Below are positions 24,101 to 34,142 of a stretch of DNA of 64,000 nucleotides, piece by piece. Both the position numbers and the translations under genes were made by a program. Under the pieces are notes generated by a model, which worked only from the letters and a program-made list of their open reading frames with translations, was not told the origin of the DNA and searched no databases. Each line of letters starts with the position of its first letter. The stretch's first letter is position 1. The stretch is taken from contig OZ026851.1 of assembly GCA_964023205.1 (NCBI GenBank), forward strand, positions 12,875,637 to 12,939,636, in the 5' to 3' direction. The stretch is from Lutraria lutraria (lineage: Eukaryota; Mollusca; Bivalvia; Venerida; Mactridae).

Positions 24101-25741
24101 GTTCTAAATAATCAATGACCCAGTTTTAAAAGAATGACCTTTATTCATAAGGTGACTTTTGTTTAAGGTGGCCGCTGACACAAGGTTGACTGTAATTATA
24201 AATCATATACCAGTCCTAATTATTTTGTAACCCCCACCTCTCTAGAGCAACAACCTCTCAACAACAACATTATTTTGCTACTCCCGAAATGTGTTGCTTT
24301 GGAGAGGTTGCACTGTCTATGTGTATACAGTACAACCTCTCCAGAGCGGCCCTCTGTAGAGCAACACCCTCTGTATAACAACACATTCAAAATTTCCCTA
24401 AGCTGATATTTACTATAGATTTAACCTCTGCAGAGCAACAACCTCTAAACAACGGTCAATATTTGTAGCTCCCGCGGGGTGTTGATCTACAGAGGTTGTC
24501 CTGTGTATGCACCATTAATGCCTTAATAATTCTCTTTGCTTTGTACCCAACATATCAAAAAAATCGTTCAAACAATAAATATACAGTTAGAAAATATAAT
24601 CCGTGAAAAGTAACACCCCCCCTGGGACATCTATTCAAAAATATTAAATTTTATCAGCATGTTTATGCAATCTGATTATTAGTTTTAACACAAACCATTG
24701 TGATGTTTTACAATAATCGCTTTTGATATATCTAAAAATCTTCCGTATCTTTAGGGTATGTACTATGTGGTTGTAATTCTATTTTATGATATCTGTATTA
24801 TATTTTGGCAAACAAAACATTTTTAGTGAACTGTGTCAGTACATTGTACTAATACTGTTTATATGTAAGGGGTCTCCGTGGTCTAGTATTTACAGCCCCT
24901 TATTGCTAATCACCAGCCCCTAACTGCTGTGAGTTCAAACCCCACCTGGGTCCAGACCCTTTTCACTAAGAAATTGTCCAGCTAACATATGGAAGATCGT
25001 TATGAAAAGTTGCTAAATGGCCATGACTCCTGTGAAGTAACAGTGAATGTGCAAAGGCAATTTCTACCCAGAGTTGTCGCTCCTTTCCAATCAACGAACG
25101 ACAACTCTGGGTAGAGATTAGTGCAAAAGGTCAAAGGTCTAAACTTTTATGTCACTGTGACCCTGGACTTGTAGGTATCTACTTACTTGGGTACAGATGT
25201 CGTAGACTATAATGGCAGCTTGTGCACCTCTGTAGTACATAGGAGCCAAGCTATGGTACCTCTCTTGTCCAGCTGTGTCCCAAATATCAAACTTTATTGA
25301 TTGTGTGGATACATTCACTGTTTGTGTTAAAAACGCGGCTGAAATAGTGTTTGTCCATACTATAAAATTACGCTTAGTAATCCCAAGACGTTTTATAAAT
25401 ATTCTCCGATTATTTTTCCTCTTAATAAAAATACTGATTCATGGGACTTAATAGACGTCTCATCTATGAGTGTTGTTAGTCATTGTAAAAGACACTACGA
25501 GTATAAAAATATCTTTTTAAGGTTGGCATTTCGGAAATCTTCACTTACCACCGATTGTTGCTTCGGAATTTTCCATGAATTCGCCTCGAACGAATCTCAG
25601 AGCTATGCTCGATTTCCCAACACCTTGGTCGCCCAGCAACACAAGTTTTACATTTTGAGCTCTTGATTGTGCACCACCCTGTGGCGGGCCTCCTCCACCT
25701 CCACGGCCTTTTGCCCCTTCGGAACCTCTTTGACCACTCAT
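21045..25741 (-). CDS. RAB5: Rab5-family small GTPase (5 coding exons, complete)
   Basis: Joining complement of 25741-25549, 25338-25187, 23988-23863, 21500-21407 and 21148-21045 gives 222 codons plus TGA. G motifs in order: P-loop GDQGVGKSS, switch I ATIGAAF, G3 [20 protein letters not shown] (a Rab5-type signature), G4 NKAD, G5 SAK, then a C-terminal CC for double geranylgeranylation. Known family role: early-endosome tethering and homotypic fusion. It departs from canonical Rab5 in the P-loop ([14 protein letters not shown] against GESAVGKSSLVLRF) and in a Gly/Pro-rich N-terminus. It could therefore be a Rab5-like paralogue such as those related to plant ARA6/RABF1. The ATG at 25741 is preferred because an apparent acceptor (CCCTTGCAG) ends at 25769, placing the Met at 25774 in an upstream intron. 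Confidence 0.94.
21407..21500 (-). CDS. RAB5: Rab5-like exon 4: G5 motif
   Basis: Acceptor ATATTTACAG, donor GTAAGA. Encodes [20 protein letters not shown] then [14 protein letters not shown] is the G5 base-recognition motif. Human Rab5: [31 protein letters not shown]. Confidence 0.96.
22697..22766. mobile_element. TTAAACTGGTTCC mini-element, copy 1 (70 bp)
   Basis: Ends TAAACTGGTTCCTGTT and AACAGGAACCAGTTA are inverted repeats. GGGAGATGA occurs just outside both ends, offset by one or two bases. The interior (inverted) matches the 62-bp copy at 27835. In an intron of the Rab5-like gene. Confidence 0.75.
22910..23830 (+). mobile_element. GCTCACC element, ~0.9 kb, with ~147-bp internal units
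   Basis: Starts TAGCTCACATGTCACAAAGTG and ends TGTGAGCGATATAGGGCCA then CCCTCTTGTT. Inside, AACTAGGTCACC recurs at roughly 143-150 bp spacing (about 23159, 23308, 23451, 23600, 23745), each with a TTGGATCTTCACCAAA-type block. Noncoding. Intronic in the Rab5-like gene. Confidence 0.8.
23863..23988 (-). CDS. RAB5: Rab5-like exon 3: G4 motif
   Basis: Acceptor TTTCTGTTGCAG, donor GTAAAA. 42 codons: [46 protein letters not shown] is the guanine-specificity motif. Human Rab5: [25 protein letters not shown]. Confidence 0.96.
24013..24194. mobile_element. TACAGTCAAACCT MITE, copy 1
   Basis: Ends TACAGTCAAACCTGTG and CACAAGGTTGACTGTA are inverted. Inside: AAAGGCCATC, GGGAAAGACA, AATGACCTTTATTCA. Related copies at 38931-39110 and 52354-52535. 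TA termini are consistent with a Tc1/mariner MITE. Confidence 0.8.
24234..24317. mobile_element. CAACCTCT MITE, partial copy
   Basis: CACCTCTCTAGAGCAACAAC and GTTGCTTTGGAGAGGTTGCA are inverted ends around ACAACATTATTTTGCTACTC. Confidence 0.65.
24326..24505. mobile_element. CAACCTCT MITE, ~180-bp copy
   Basis: TACAGTACAACCTCTCCAGA at the left and CTACAGAGGTTGTCCTGTG at the right, inverted. An internal GCAGAGCAACAACCTC repeats the left-end motif, suggesting a compound or duplicated structure. Confidence 0.75.
24869..25060 (+). mobile_element. tRNA-derived SINE
   Basis: Head GGGGTCTCCGTGGTCTAG carries an A-box-like TGGTCTAGTAT; B box GAGTTCAAACC at 24931-24941. The head resembles the SINE at 4516 (GGGG-TC-TGGTCTAGTGG). 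Continues to about 25060, where a palindromic mini-element is inserted. Confidence 0.65.
25070..25115. mobile_element. TCTACNCAGAGTTGTCG palindromic mini-element, copy 1
   Basis: Arms TCTACCCAGAGTTGTCG and CGACAACTCTGGGTAGA pair; the family's inner arm sequence ACGAACGACAAC is intact on the right side only. GTGCAAAGG and GTGCAAAAGG just outside may be the target duplication. Other copies at 27913 (half) and 60910. Confidence 0.75.
25187..25338 (-). CDS. RAB5: Rab5-like exon 2: switch I to switch II
   Basis: Acceptor CACTATTTCAG, donor GTAAGT. Encodes [19 protein letters not shown] then [19 protein letters not shown] and [12 protein letters not shown]. The WDTAGQE G3 motif and the following stretch are the most Rab5-like part of the protein. 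Confidence 0.97.
25549..25741 (-). CDS. RAB5: Rab5-like exon 1: Gly-rich N-terminus and P-loop
   Basis: Starts [18 protein letters not shown], continues [19 protein letters not shown] and [16 protein letters not shown], ends ENSEATIGG with donor GTAAGT. The N-terminal ~28 residues are low complexity. An acceptor-like CCCTTGCAG ends at 25769, so a 5' UTR intron is likely; the first noncoding exon and promoter were not located. Confidence 0.9.
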
Positions 25742-25774
25742 TGTGGGTACGATGTCAACCTGAATTACCTGCAA

Positions 25775-26940
25775 GGGAAACGAGACAGCGATTTTGAGGG
25801 AACATTTAGACTTGGCTACAACTTTATACGGTTACCAGAGTGCTTGTCCTTAAACAGACTGGACACGTCCCCGAGATAAAATAATTCAATTAAGGTTGAC
25901 TGGGAAGCAGTCTACTAAAGAATCTTAGTGCCCCCCCCCCCCCCCACACACACTTTCTTATTCAATCTGAGACAAGGATTTTAATTTCTTGGGGGCTTTT
26001 TATTTTAATATAATATAAAACGGGTGTTCTCATTTTAGAGCGACTTAGTGCACACCGCACATCACTAAACAGTAAATATTGGGGTGTTCTTCGTAATAAG
26101 AAAGCTACATCGCCCTTTTAGCTTACTTATTTACCCAGATCACCTAAATCTGCTCTCTAACCTATACGAAGTGACACAAAAGTCTGACTTCCTTATCTCT
26201 TTATAAATACATAGTATACGATCAAGCACCATGTTTTTGATGCAACTTACTTATCTTGCAACTTACGTTTAAAGTGAATAATTACAAGTAGTCTTAAAGT
26301 AAAAAATATGTGTTTTGAAACCGTATGTTCTAAAATGCAAAATGTGAAAGACGCTGCATCTCAAGCAAGATGGGAACTAGGGTTGGACAATGACCATAGA
26401 GTACCACGGGGGGGGGGGGATGTCCTGATTAAATAATCCTTAGTCATATAAAACCCCTATGTCTAGAAATTAACGTATAGAGACGTGTCTAAATACAATT
26501 AATAATACACATTTGAACTGACCTGACCGTGTTTGTTATTTACCAAAGCGTGACTCTCGAAATTTGCGTGATTGTGTTCCGTCAAGTTGTACACGGATTA
26601 TTTTTACCATCTCATTACAAGTTGTTTGGATTATTTATTCAGTGGGTTAGAAAGTTTCAGTTATATTAATTGTGTGATAATTTGACATTAATTTCGTGTT
26701 TTCTTTTAACTTAAAAAAATGTATACTACTCGAGTCATTGAACACGGATACATTTTCTCACATTTAAATACGTGGTGCAGAATAAACTCGTCCAAGAAAA
26801 TACAGTTTAGGAAACAAGTATAGTCCGGCAACGACCTGTGAATGATCAAAGATCAGCTAAATCCATACTGTTGGGTGAGTGGTATTTCTGAACGTTTCGA
26901 TGGTTACCGTAATATATATAATTATAAGTTATTTGTTCGT
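25775..26940. other. Upstream flank of the Rab5-like gene
   Basis: No conserved coding exon seen. Contains a C-run followed by ACACAC at about 25931-25952 and a G-run near 26408. The promoter is expected here but no TATA box or clear initiator could be assigned. Confidence 0.4.
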
Positions 26941-26949
26941 CTTAGCTAA

Positions 26950-27110
26950 GACTAAGAGCGTAGCTCTATTGGCAAATGCGCCCACAGGTAACTGTATCAT
27001 GAATAGATTATAAAAATATGATACAGTTACCTGTGAATGCGCCAACATTTTTACTTCTGCAACCTATTAATCAAGATGTTACGGGTTCGAACCCCCACGT
27101 GAACGCTTTC
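26950..27110 (+). mobile_element. tRNA-derived SINE head interrupted by a 53-bp element
   Basis: A-box region GCGTAGCTCTATTGG (26958-26972) and a perfect palindromic B box GGGTTCGAACCC (27083-27094). Removing the 53-bp insert and one 8-bp duplicate restores A-B spacing of about 49 bases. With no adjacent gene and no clear acceptor stem, a SINE is more likely than a tRNA gene. Confidence 0.7.
26983..27035. mobile_element. 53-bp hAT-like mini-element with exact 8-bp duplication
   Basis: Perfect 18-bp inverted ends CACAGGTAACTGTATCAT (26983-27000) and its complement (27018-27035) around 17 bases. Exact direct repeat AATGCGCC at 26975-26982 and 27036-27043. An 8-bp duplication is typical of hAT transposases. 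Confidence 0.9.
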
Positions 27111-27599
27111 CATTTTAATTTGCTTTTGGCATTTTGTTATTGCAAATTTTTACTTCAATATTTTGAATGAATTTCATAATTATGTACATTAGTCCAACTA
27201 ATTGTACACTACAAATGATATCGAGACATTTTTTGTGCTTGCCGATATCTATCTTCCGGGCAATAGATGAAATAGCAAAATCAGGAACGGATTGCTCGTA
27301 CGTCTCATAGATGTAGACTAGTATGTACATGTATTTCATTTAGTTTTCTCAATTCGTTGTACAGGGGTCACTCAAATAACGCATGAAATTCATCTTCCTG
27401 TTTAGAACAAAGCTTACATTTTTGTGATAATGATTTATAGAGTTTTAGTGTCATTTATTAAACCATCTGATAATAATGCTTGGATAAACAGTAAACCTTG
27501 AGTTTTAATCCCCTTTTCTATTATTGGCACTACGTAAATTGAGGGATAACGAATTAACTCTGAATTAATGTTCATAGTATTAAAGTTGGCCTCATAGAC

Positions 27600-27800
27600 A
27601 GATTGAAATATATGAGAAATGGTGAAAACTTGTTAAGAAAATAAATGGTTGGTGTAATAAGATGGCTACATTGTCGTGTTGAGATGTAGAGGAAATTAGT
27701 AGAACGTAGATAACTGGTCGTTAAGGTGAGGTTTTCATAATGTTGAAGAGTTCGCTAAGTGAGGTGTTACCGTATTTACGACACGCTGCAGTTATCGATG
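27600..27800 (+). repeat. Diverged dispersed segment (related to 32770-32900)
   Basis: ATGAGAAATGGTGAAAACTTGT, TAAGGTGAGG and ATTTACGA...CAG/TATCGAT blocks recur in the same order at 32780-32900. Noncoding. Confidence 0.45.
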
Positions 27801-27834
27801 CAAATAGAAATGTTGTAAAAGAGTATCGTATATA

Positions 27835-27896
27835 TTAAACTGGTTCCTGTTCCAAGTCGCAGTGCACGTACAGACAAGTCAACGGGAACCAGTTTA
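27835..27896. mobile_element. TTAAACTGGTTCC mini-element, copy 2 (62 bp)
   Basis: Starts TTAAACTGGTTCCTGTT, ends AACGGGAACCAGTTTA. Exact 8-bp direct repeat CGTATATA at 27827-27834 and 27897-27904. Inner sequence includes GCAGTGCACGTACAG and ACAAGTCAAC. Confidence 0.9.
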
Positions 27897-27912
27897 CGTA
27901 TATATAAGTAAA

Positions 27913-27938
27913 CTCTACACAGAGTTATCGTTCGTTAT
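27913..27938 (+). mobile_element. Half copy of the TCTACACAGAGTTGTCG mini-element
   Basis: CTCTACACAGAGTTATCG then TTCGTTATC match the left arm of the full copy at 60910; the right arm is absent. It lies 16 bases right of the TTAAACTGG element, the same pairing as at 60.9-61.0 kb but in reverse order. Confidence 0.7.
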
Positions 27939-28368
27939 CACTCACATAAATCTGTCAACGTCTTAGCTTTTTCTTGTTAAACAATAAATGAATTATTAAG
28001 AATTATAAAAGATTCTGAAATTAGATAAATAAATTATAAAAGTTTAAGCTATAAACTGACAAAATTAAATAGTGAAATATTCAATAGTGCACCAAAAGCA
28101 ATTACACAAAACAAAATCAGGATCATTAAGATACAAAATACTACTGGCAGAAACTTCAATGAAAGCAAATAATAAAGTTGGACATAGCATACGTGCTAAA
28201 CTCAGACCCCTTTGGGTAAAACTAGAGGTTCACAGAATCTCCAAAACACACACATAAGAGGAAAGCACTTAACATTAATATTTATAATTAATTAACGTAT
28301 GACCGTATTAATTTATGCAATAAGAACAAACAACTTTGATGAATAATAATTTTAATTGTGACCCACCC

Positions 28369-28445
28369 GGTAACTTAAAAACGTTTTCAAATTCCCGGGG
28401 GTAATCTGAAAACGTTTTTAAGTTACCGGGGGGGGGGGGGGTAAC
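28369..28445. repeat. Inverted repeat GTAACTTAAAAACGTTTTC plus poly-G
   Basis: GGTAACTTAAAAACGTTTTC and GAAAACGTTTTTAAGTTACC form 20-bp arms around AAATTCCCGGGGGTAATCT. A run of about 14 G follows at 28427. Confidence 0.85.
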
Positions 28446-28449
28446 TTGA

Positions 28450-30340
28450 AACGGGGGTAGTTTGAAATGAAACGCATGATTCAAATAAATGATGTATTTG
28501 ACAGTGCTTCTAATCCCTGCAAATACAACTGAAAGTTTACCATTTGAGTTCTAATTTAAACTAGAAATGTGTTCGACACGAATGCCTCCCCGAGAGCTAA
28601 GTCAAAAAGGGACCATTAAACTCCTGAAGATGTTTGGATTTTAAGTGAAATCGAACTTGACATGTATTTAATATTATACACCTTCATGTAAAATATGAAA
28701 TCAATCATGGAAATATGTCTTGAGTTATTTCTCGGAAACCAAAATTTGAACGGACAGACATTCTCATTAAAGGTATGTTGTGGGTGCACCCTTTGATCTT
28801 TTCGGTGTTTTTATCCCCACAAGTCGCACTCTGTACGTAATTGAACCCCAAAATGTACCAGCCCTAACCCCACAATCACCCTTTGATGTGTACGGATGGA
28901 CGTTCTTACAAGAGCTACGTTATGTTTTCCTTCTATATTCCTTTACTATTTTTCAACACACAAGAGTATTTTATTAACCACACAAGAGAACATTTAACCC
29001 CACAATGGTGGTTTGTACGTACTGTAACCCCATAATGTTGATTTGTACTAACCCAAACCCTAACCCCAGAACCTACCTCTGGCATGTACGGACACACAGA
29101 CGCACGGACAGACAGGGAAACGCTTTATGCTCTTCCGGCATTTCGAAAAGCGGGGTATAAAAAATCCAGGACCAAGGAACGGCGGGGGTTACATTTTTCT
29201 TGTGCGCATAAAATTCATTTATAGCTGGAAGATAAGAATGCCCATGAGCTATCGTAAAATTAAGACTGAATCGTTCCCAAATTTAAGAATTCGTAGTTTA
29301 GAAACTATTGATGAAACGTATTTTAACGCTAAGAAGGGAGATAAGACACTTCTTACTTAAAAGAAGTGGCGTAAGATGTTTGATGAAACGGGGCCCTTGT
29401 TTGACCAATAACTAGAAAACAATTTGACCTTGGCTCTTCAGATTTGTTTTGGAGGTTGGTCATTGCATGTAAATGACCCTTATTGAATTTAAGTTCAATA
29501 GGTCAAAAATCGAGGTGTTACTATATAATCAAGTTGGTCGTTAGGGGGCATTCGTGTTACACAAACACTTATTGTTTACTTTCGATAATCCGGCCTCAAT
29601 GTCAAATCACTTAAATGGAAACAAAACACCAAAATATCGACGTTATTTACGGCTACAAATTTATTTTTAGAGAAAAACAAAAGCGTGAATTTGTGCATCA
29701 GATGGAAATCTAAAGAGCCTCTGGCACTAACTTTGAACTACTTTTCACAGAACAGAACATATTTTCACACATTGGCAGAGATGTAATTGAGGGATAATTA
29801 ACTAACGATAACTCTAGGAAGAGCTTGTTTATTAATACGTGCATGAAAGAAGAATGCACAGAACAATCCCGCTTCAGGACTACATTAATTCCAAGACCAT
29901 TTCATGAAAATAAATGTATTATCTTTATGTTGCCTCTATGATACTCGTAAATTTCGATATGAGATTCACTTTATATTAAGTTGAAATATTTTGTTCCCAG
30001 GTTTTACTGTTATTTACGAGTGGGCTATACGTTTCTTTCTCATGACGGAAATTTTTGCCTTGAAAACGATTCAATACAGATATTTCCATTAGACTTTTTT
30101 TGGGGAAAACTGTTTTATTAATTGCCTCAGTGACCTCCATGCCACGCCTCAATTTAGTAAGGTTTTGTATCTATATTTTGGCAAATTTCATTGTTCTAGC
30201 TAAAAGATGATATTTAAAAACAGTTTTGTGAATTCATTTATTATCAAACATACACATCTTGAATATGACGTAAAAGTAAGATAATCATTTATAAGTTTGC
30301 GTTTATCATCGGAATAAATATATTTTTAGAATAATTCAGT
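28450..30340. other. Intergenic, no gene recognised
   Basis: Short open frames here (for example 28780-28977 and 29127-29360) show no recognisable motif. AACCCCA-rich wording recurs at 28830-29070, suggesting a degenerate repeat. Confidence 0.4.
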
Positions 30341-30550
30341 TATTACCTGTAAATCCATGTTAACATGAAATTTACTCCATGTAACACCAACAACAATAAT
30401 GTTCAAATAAATTATTAGAATTGATACATAAACAAATTTATCTGTAGTTGGTACCTAGCCTAGATTTTATCCAGTATAGATAAGCTATAAATATGACTGG
30501 ATATTATGACGCATCGTCGTCTGATAATGCTTCGTGTTTTAATATTACGT
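30340..30550 (+). repeat. Local duplication, unit 1 (partner 33110-33310)
   Basis: TTACCTGTAAATCCATGT, AATGTTCAAATAA, TGGTACC, AGATTTTATCCAGT and TTTAGATAA/ATAGATAA blocks recur in the same order and spacing at 33113-33300. Diverged but collinear. Confidence 0.65.
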
Positions 30551-30574
30551 AGTTTGATTTTACTGCGTTTTTGT

Positions 30575-31763
30575 TAGCTCACCTGATGAATCAGGTGAGC
30601 TTTTAGGATCGTTGAATGTCTGTCGTCCGTCGTCCGTCCACAATTAGTTTGTTTACACTCTAGCAACTGCAGCTCTTAACGAATCTTGATTAAACTTGCT
30701 CACAATGTATATGGCCACAATGTCTCGGCTAAGTTCGATTATGGGCAAAATCGGACAATAACTTCTAGAGTTATGGGCCATTGAATTACAAAATTTGCTA
30801 TATTTAGCTTGTTTACACTCTAGCGCATTCATTTATTCACTAATCCTGATAATATTTTCAGTAAAGGTGTATAACCAAAAGATCTTGGACAAGTTCGTTT
30901 ATGGGCAATATCGGAACAGAACTTCAAGAGTTATGGGCCCTTGACTTAGAAAATTTGCTATATTTGAGTTTGTTTACACTCTAGCGCATTCATTTATTCA
31001 CCAATCCTGATCATATTTTCATGAAATGTGTATAACCAAAAGATCTTGGACAAGTTCGATTATGGGCGGAATCTGACCCAAAATTCAAGAGTTATGGGCC
31101 CTTGACTTTGAAAATTTGCTATATTTTAGCCTGTTTACACTCTAGCACCTTCATTTATTCACCGATCCTAATAATATTTTCAGTAAATGAGTATAACCGA
31201 CAGATCTTGGACAAGTTCGATTATGGGCGGAATCGGACCCAAATTTCAAGAGTTATGGGCCCTTGATTTTGAAAATTTGCTATATTTTAGCTTGTTTACA
31301 CACTAGCGCCTTCATTTATAAACCGATCCTAATAATATTTTCAGTAAATGAGTATCACCAAAAGATCTTGGACAAGTTCGATTATTGGCGGAATCGGACC
31401 ACATCTTCATGAGTAATGGGCCCTTGACTTAGCAAATTTGCTATATTTTAGCTTGTTTACACTCTAGCGCCTTCATTTATTCACCGATCCTAATCATATT
31501 TACAATGAATGTGTATGACCTTATGGTTTTGGACAAGTTCAGTTATGGGTGAAATCGGACCACAACTTCAAGAGTTATGGGCCCTTGGGTTAGAAAATTT
31601 GCTACGTTTTAGCTTGTTTAACAGTATTTTACCTTCATTGTTGGTTTTGATCTCAAAATCTACGTAAAAATGAGTTTTACTAGATAGAAACTATATTACC
31701 TGGTCATTAATTATTGGCCTTTGTTCTCAGGTGAGCGATAAAGGGCCAATGTGGCCCTCTTGT
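30575..31763 (+). mobile_element. GCTCACC element, 1.2 kb, six 161-bp units
   Basis: Starts TTAGCTCACCTGATGAATC, forming a hairpin with AGGTGAGC, then GTCCGTCGTCCGTCC. Ends CAGGTGAGCGATAAAGGGCC then AATGTGGCCCTCTTGTT. GAGTTATGGGCCC (or a variant) marks each unit at 30768, 30928, 31089, 31250, 31411 and 31572: one 160-bp step and four 161-bp steps. Outer ends GCTCACCTG/CAGGTGAGC are inverted. No coding frame. Confidence 0.9.
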
Positions 31764-32009
31764 TTATAGACATTTATGTTTATTAATACAATTTAAACAT
31801 AAGTCGTAACAAAATAAATAATTTTAAGTCTCGTTTATGTTGGCATCTCGTGATGACACATCGAGACTTGACAACAATGTCAGGGGGTGGGGATGTGTGG
31901 GGAATAACATCAGGTATGGGTGGTATCTAGAATCCGCCATATCTGGACTAGGGGTCCGACGGTTGTTTCACGGAAAGAAATTAGGATATCATTTTAGTTT
32001 GTCGATTAA

Positions 32010-32758
32010 TTCCCATAATCATCATCATTATCATCATTACATGCATAATTATCATCAATCATCATTTTTATAATTACATATATAATTATCATCATTGCAT
32101 ATATAATTATTATCATCATCATTATCATGACATATATAATTTTCATCATCATTATCATGACATATATAATTTTCATCACTATCATCATCATTACATACAT
32201 AATTATCATCAATCATAATTTTTATCATTACATATATTATTATCATAATTATCATCATTACATATATAATTATTATCATCATTATTATCATGACATATAT
32301 AATTATTATCATCGTTATTATCATGACATATAGTTATCATCGTTATTTTCATGACATTATATAATCATCATTATTATCATTACACATATAATTTCATCAC
32401 CATAATTATCATTTCATATATAATTATCCTCAATCATCATTATTATCATGACATATATAATTATCCTCAATCATCATTATTATCATTTCATATATAATTA
32501 TCCTCAATCATCATTATTATCATTTCATATATAATTATCCTCAATCATCATTATTATCATTTCATATATAATTATCCTCAATCATCATTATTATCATGAC
32601 ATATATAATTATCCTCAATCATCATTATTATCATTTCATATATAATTATCCTCAATCATCATTATTATCATTTCATATATAATTATCCTCAATCATCATT
32701 ATTATCATTTCATATATAATTATCCTCAATCATCATTATTATCATGAAATATATATTT
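32010..32758 (+). repeat. AT-rich satellite, 37-bp unit plus degenerate ATCATCATT
   Basis: From about 32420, CATATATAATTATCCTCAAT then CATCATTATTATCATTT repeats roughly nine times at 37 bp; the left half is a degenerate version. Frames in it read through only as I/Y/M/D-rich nonsense. Confidence 0.95.
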
Positions 32759-33109
32759 TTCATTGTCAGGTTAAACAATTGAAGAAATGATGAAAACTTG
32801 TCAGAAAATTAAGCGATGTTTAAAATGAGGTGGGCTTTTTGTTGGGTTTGTCTGAATTTACGATACAGTGTGGTATGCTAGTCGATATTCGCACAGCTCT
32901 AGCTTGACTTCAATTAAAGGGACATATCAACTTATCTGTTAATTTTCAAATCATTTTGTAAAAAACAAGATACACAATATAAGATCATGTTTAACTCTCG
33001 CCAGGTTTTTTCTTGTAAGAACTGTTAGTTATTTCGATTAAAAGCGTTGAAACTAAATGGTTATTAATTAAAACGTTTGCATTAATAATTTAGATAAATG
33101 TGTGCTTAT

Positions 33110-33310
33110 ATAATTACCTGTAAATCCATGTTTACATTAATTTTACTCCCCAGTTACTAATACGATAATGTTCAAATAATTTTTGCGAATCGATTGTGGC
33201 TGGTACCACGCACAGATTTTATCCAGTTTAGATAATAACTTTAAATATACATATGACGAACTATCACCTTATAACGTTTCACGTTCTATTATAGTTCGAC
33301 CATACTATTT
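33110..33310 (+). repeat. Local duplication, unit 2 (partner 30340-30550)
   Basis: Same ordered blocks as 30340-30550, about 2.8 kb apart, with the GCTCACC element and the 37-bp satellite between them. Confidence 0.65.
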
Positions 33311-33342
33311 AATTTGTTTATAGAAATATGTACATACATGTA

Positions 33343-33594
33343 CAACCATCCTACAACAGCCATTAATGGGAATGACAAAAATGACTGTTGTAAGGAGGTA
33401 GGTGTTGTTGAAAGAGTGAAAATATAGTAAAACGTCAATTTGTGTTGCTAGTAAACTGGCTGTAACAGGAAGGTGTGTGTTGTTGAAAGAGTGGAAATAG
33501 AGTAAAACGTCAAATTGGGTTACTAGTAAACTGGCTGCAACAGGGGGAGACTGTTGTTGGGAGGTGACGGTTCATGGAGGTTACACTGTACACA
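33343..33594. mobile_element. CAACC-type MITE with internal ~73-bp duplication
   Basis: Left TGTACAACCATCCTACAACA and right GGAGGTTACACTGTACA are inverted and resemble the CAACCTCT family. Inside, TGTTGTTGAAAGAGTG, AGTAAAACGTCAA and CTAGTAAACTGGCTG occur twice. Confidence 0.6.
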
Positions 33595-33802
33595 CAGTAA
33601 TACTGCTATCTTATTAAAGATCGATGGTTCTATTCAGGTATACGCCTAGGTAACCCAGGTAACCACCGACCTTTAATAACATAGCAATACTAATGTTGAA
33701 CGTCGCACATAAAAGCTATTTTTTCAATTGGTGTACTTAAAGATGGAGAAGTCACCAATTAAAAAATCAAAGCTCTGAAGGTTCTGATGTTGTTTACAAA
33801 AG

Positions 33803-34142
33803 AAGCTAGGAACCAGACTAAATTAGCATATAAAGCACGAGAATTATGACGTCATCCTTCCTTGAAATGTGTGAACTGATAGTAATTATTGTAGTAACCC
33901 GAGGGAGAGGATTGTTTAGATTTTTTACGACTGTTTTGTATTGCTCGTTTACGATATTGCATAGCCATACAATTTTGACTTAAATGCACGTAATATTTGA
34001 ATTTGTATTTAGCCATTGAATTGAAATATCGGAACTAGGAAGCTAGGTTAATGGAAGCTGTTCGGTATGCAGGAAATGTGAAAACTGAGCGATTTTTGAA
34101 ATACGGTAATAACTTTATTGTTCGTACAGAACAACAATAAGT
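33803..34142 (+). repeat. 340-bp dispersed duplicate, copy 1
   Basis: Closely matches 40926-41279: GAAGCTAGGAACCAGA, TGACGTCATCCTTCCTTGAA, CCGAGGGAGAGGATTGTTTA, ATTGCATAGCCATAC and GGTAATAACTTTATTGTTCG in the same order. Noncoding by inspection. Contains a CRE palindrome. Confidence 0.9.

Noticed and set aside
25742..25774. Rab5-like start at the upstream Met (25774)
   Set aside because: The bases just upstream of the MSGQ start contain a good acceptor (CCCTTGCAG), placing that Met in an intron; MSGQ is preferred.
27083..27094. Functional tRNA gene with a perfect B box
   Set aside because: A and B boxes are separated by an inserted element, and no paired acceptor stem was found; a SINE is the better reading.
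32006..32333. I/Y/M/D-rich frames on both strands
   Set aside because: Translation of an ATCATT/ATAT microsatellite.
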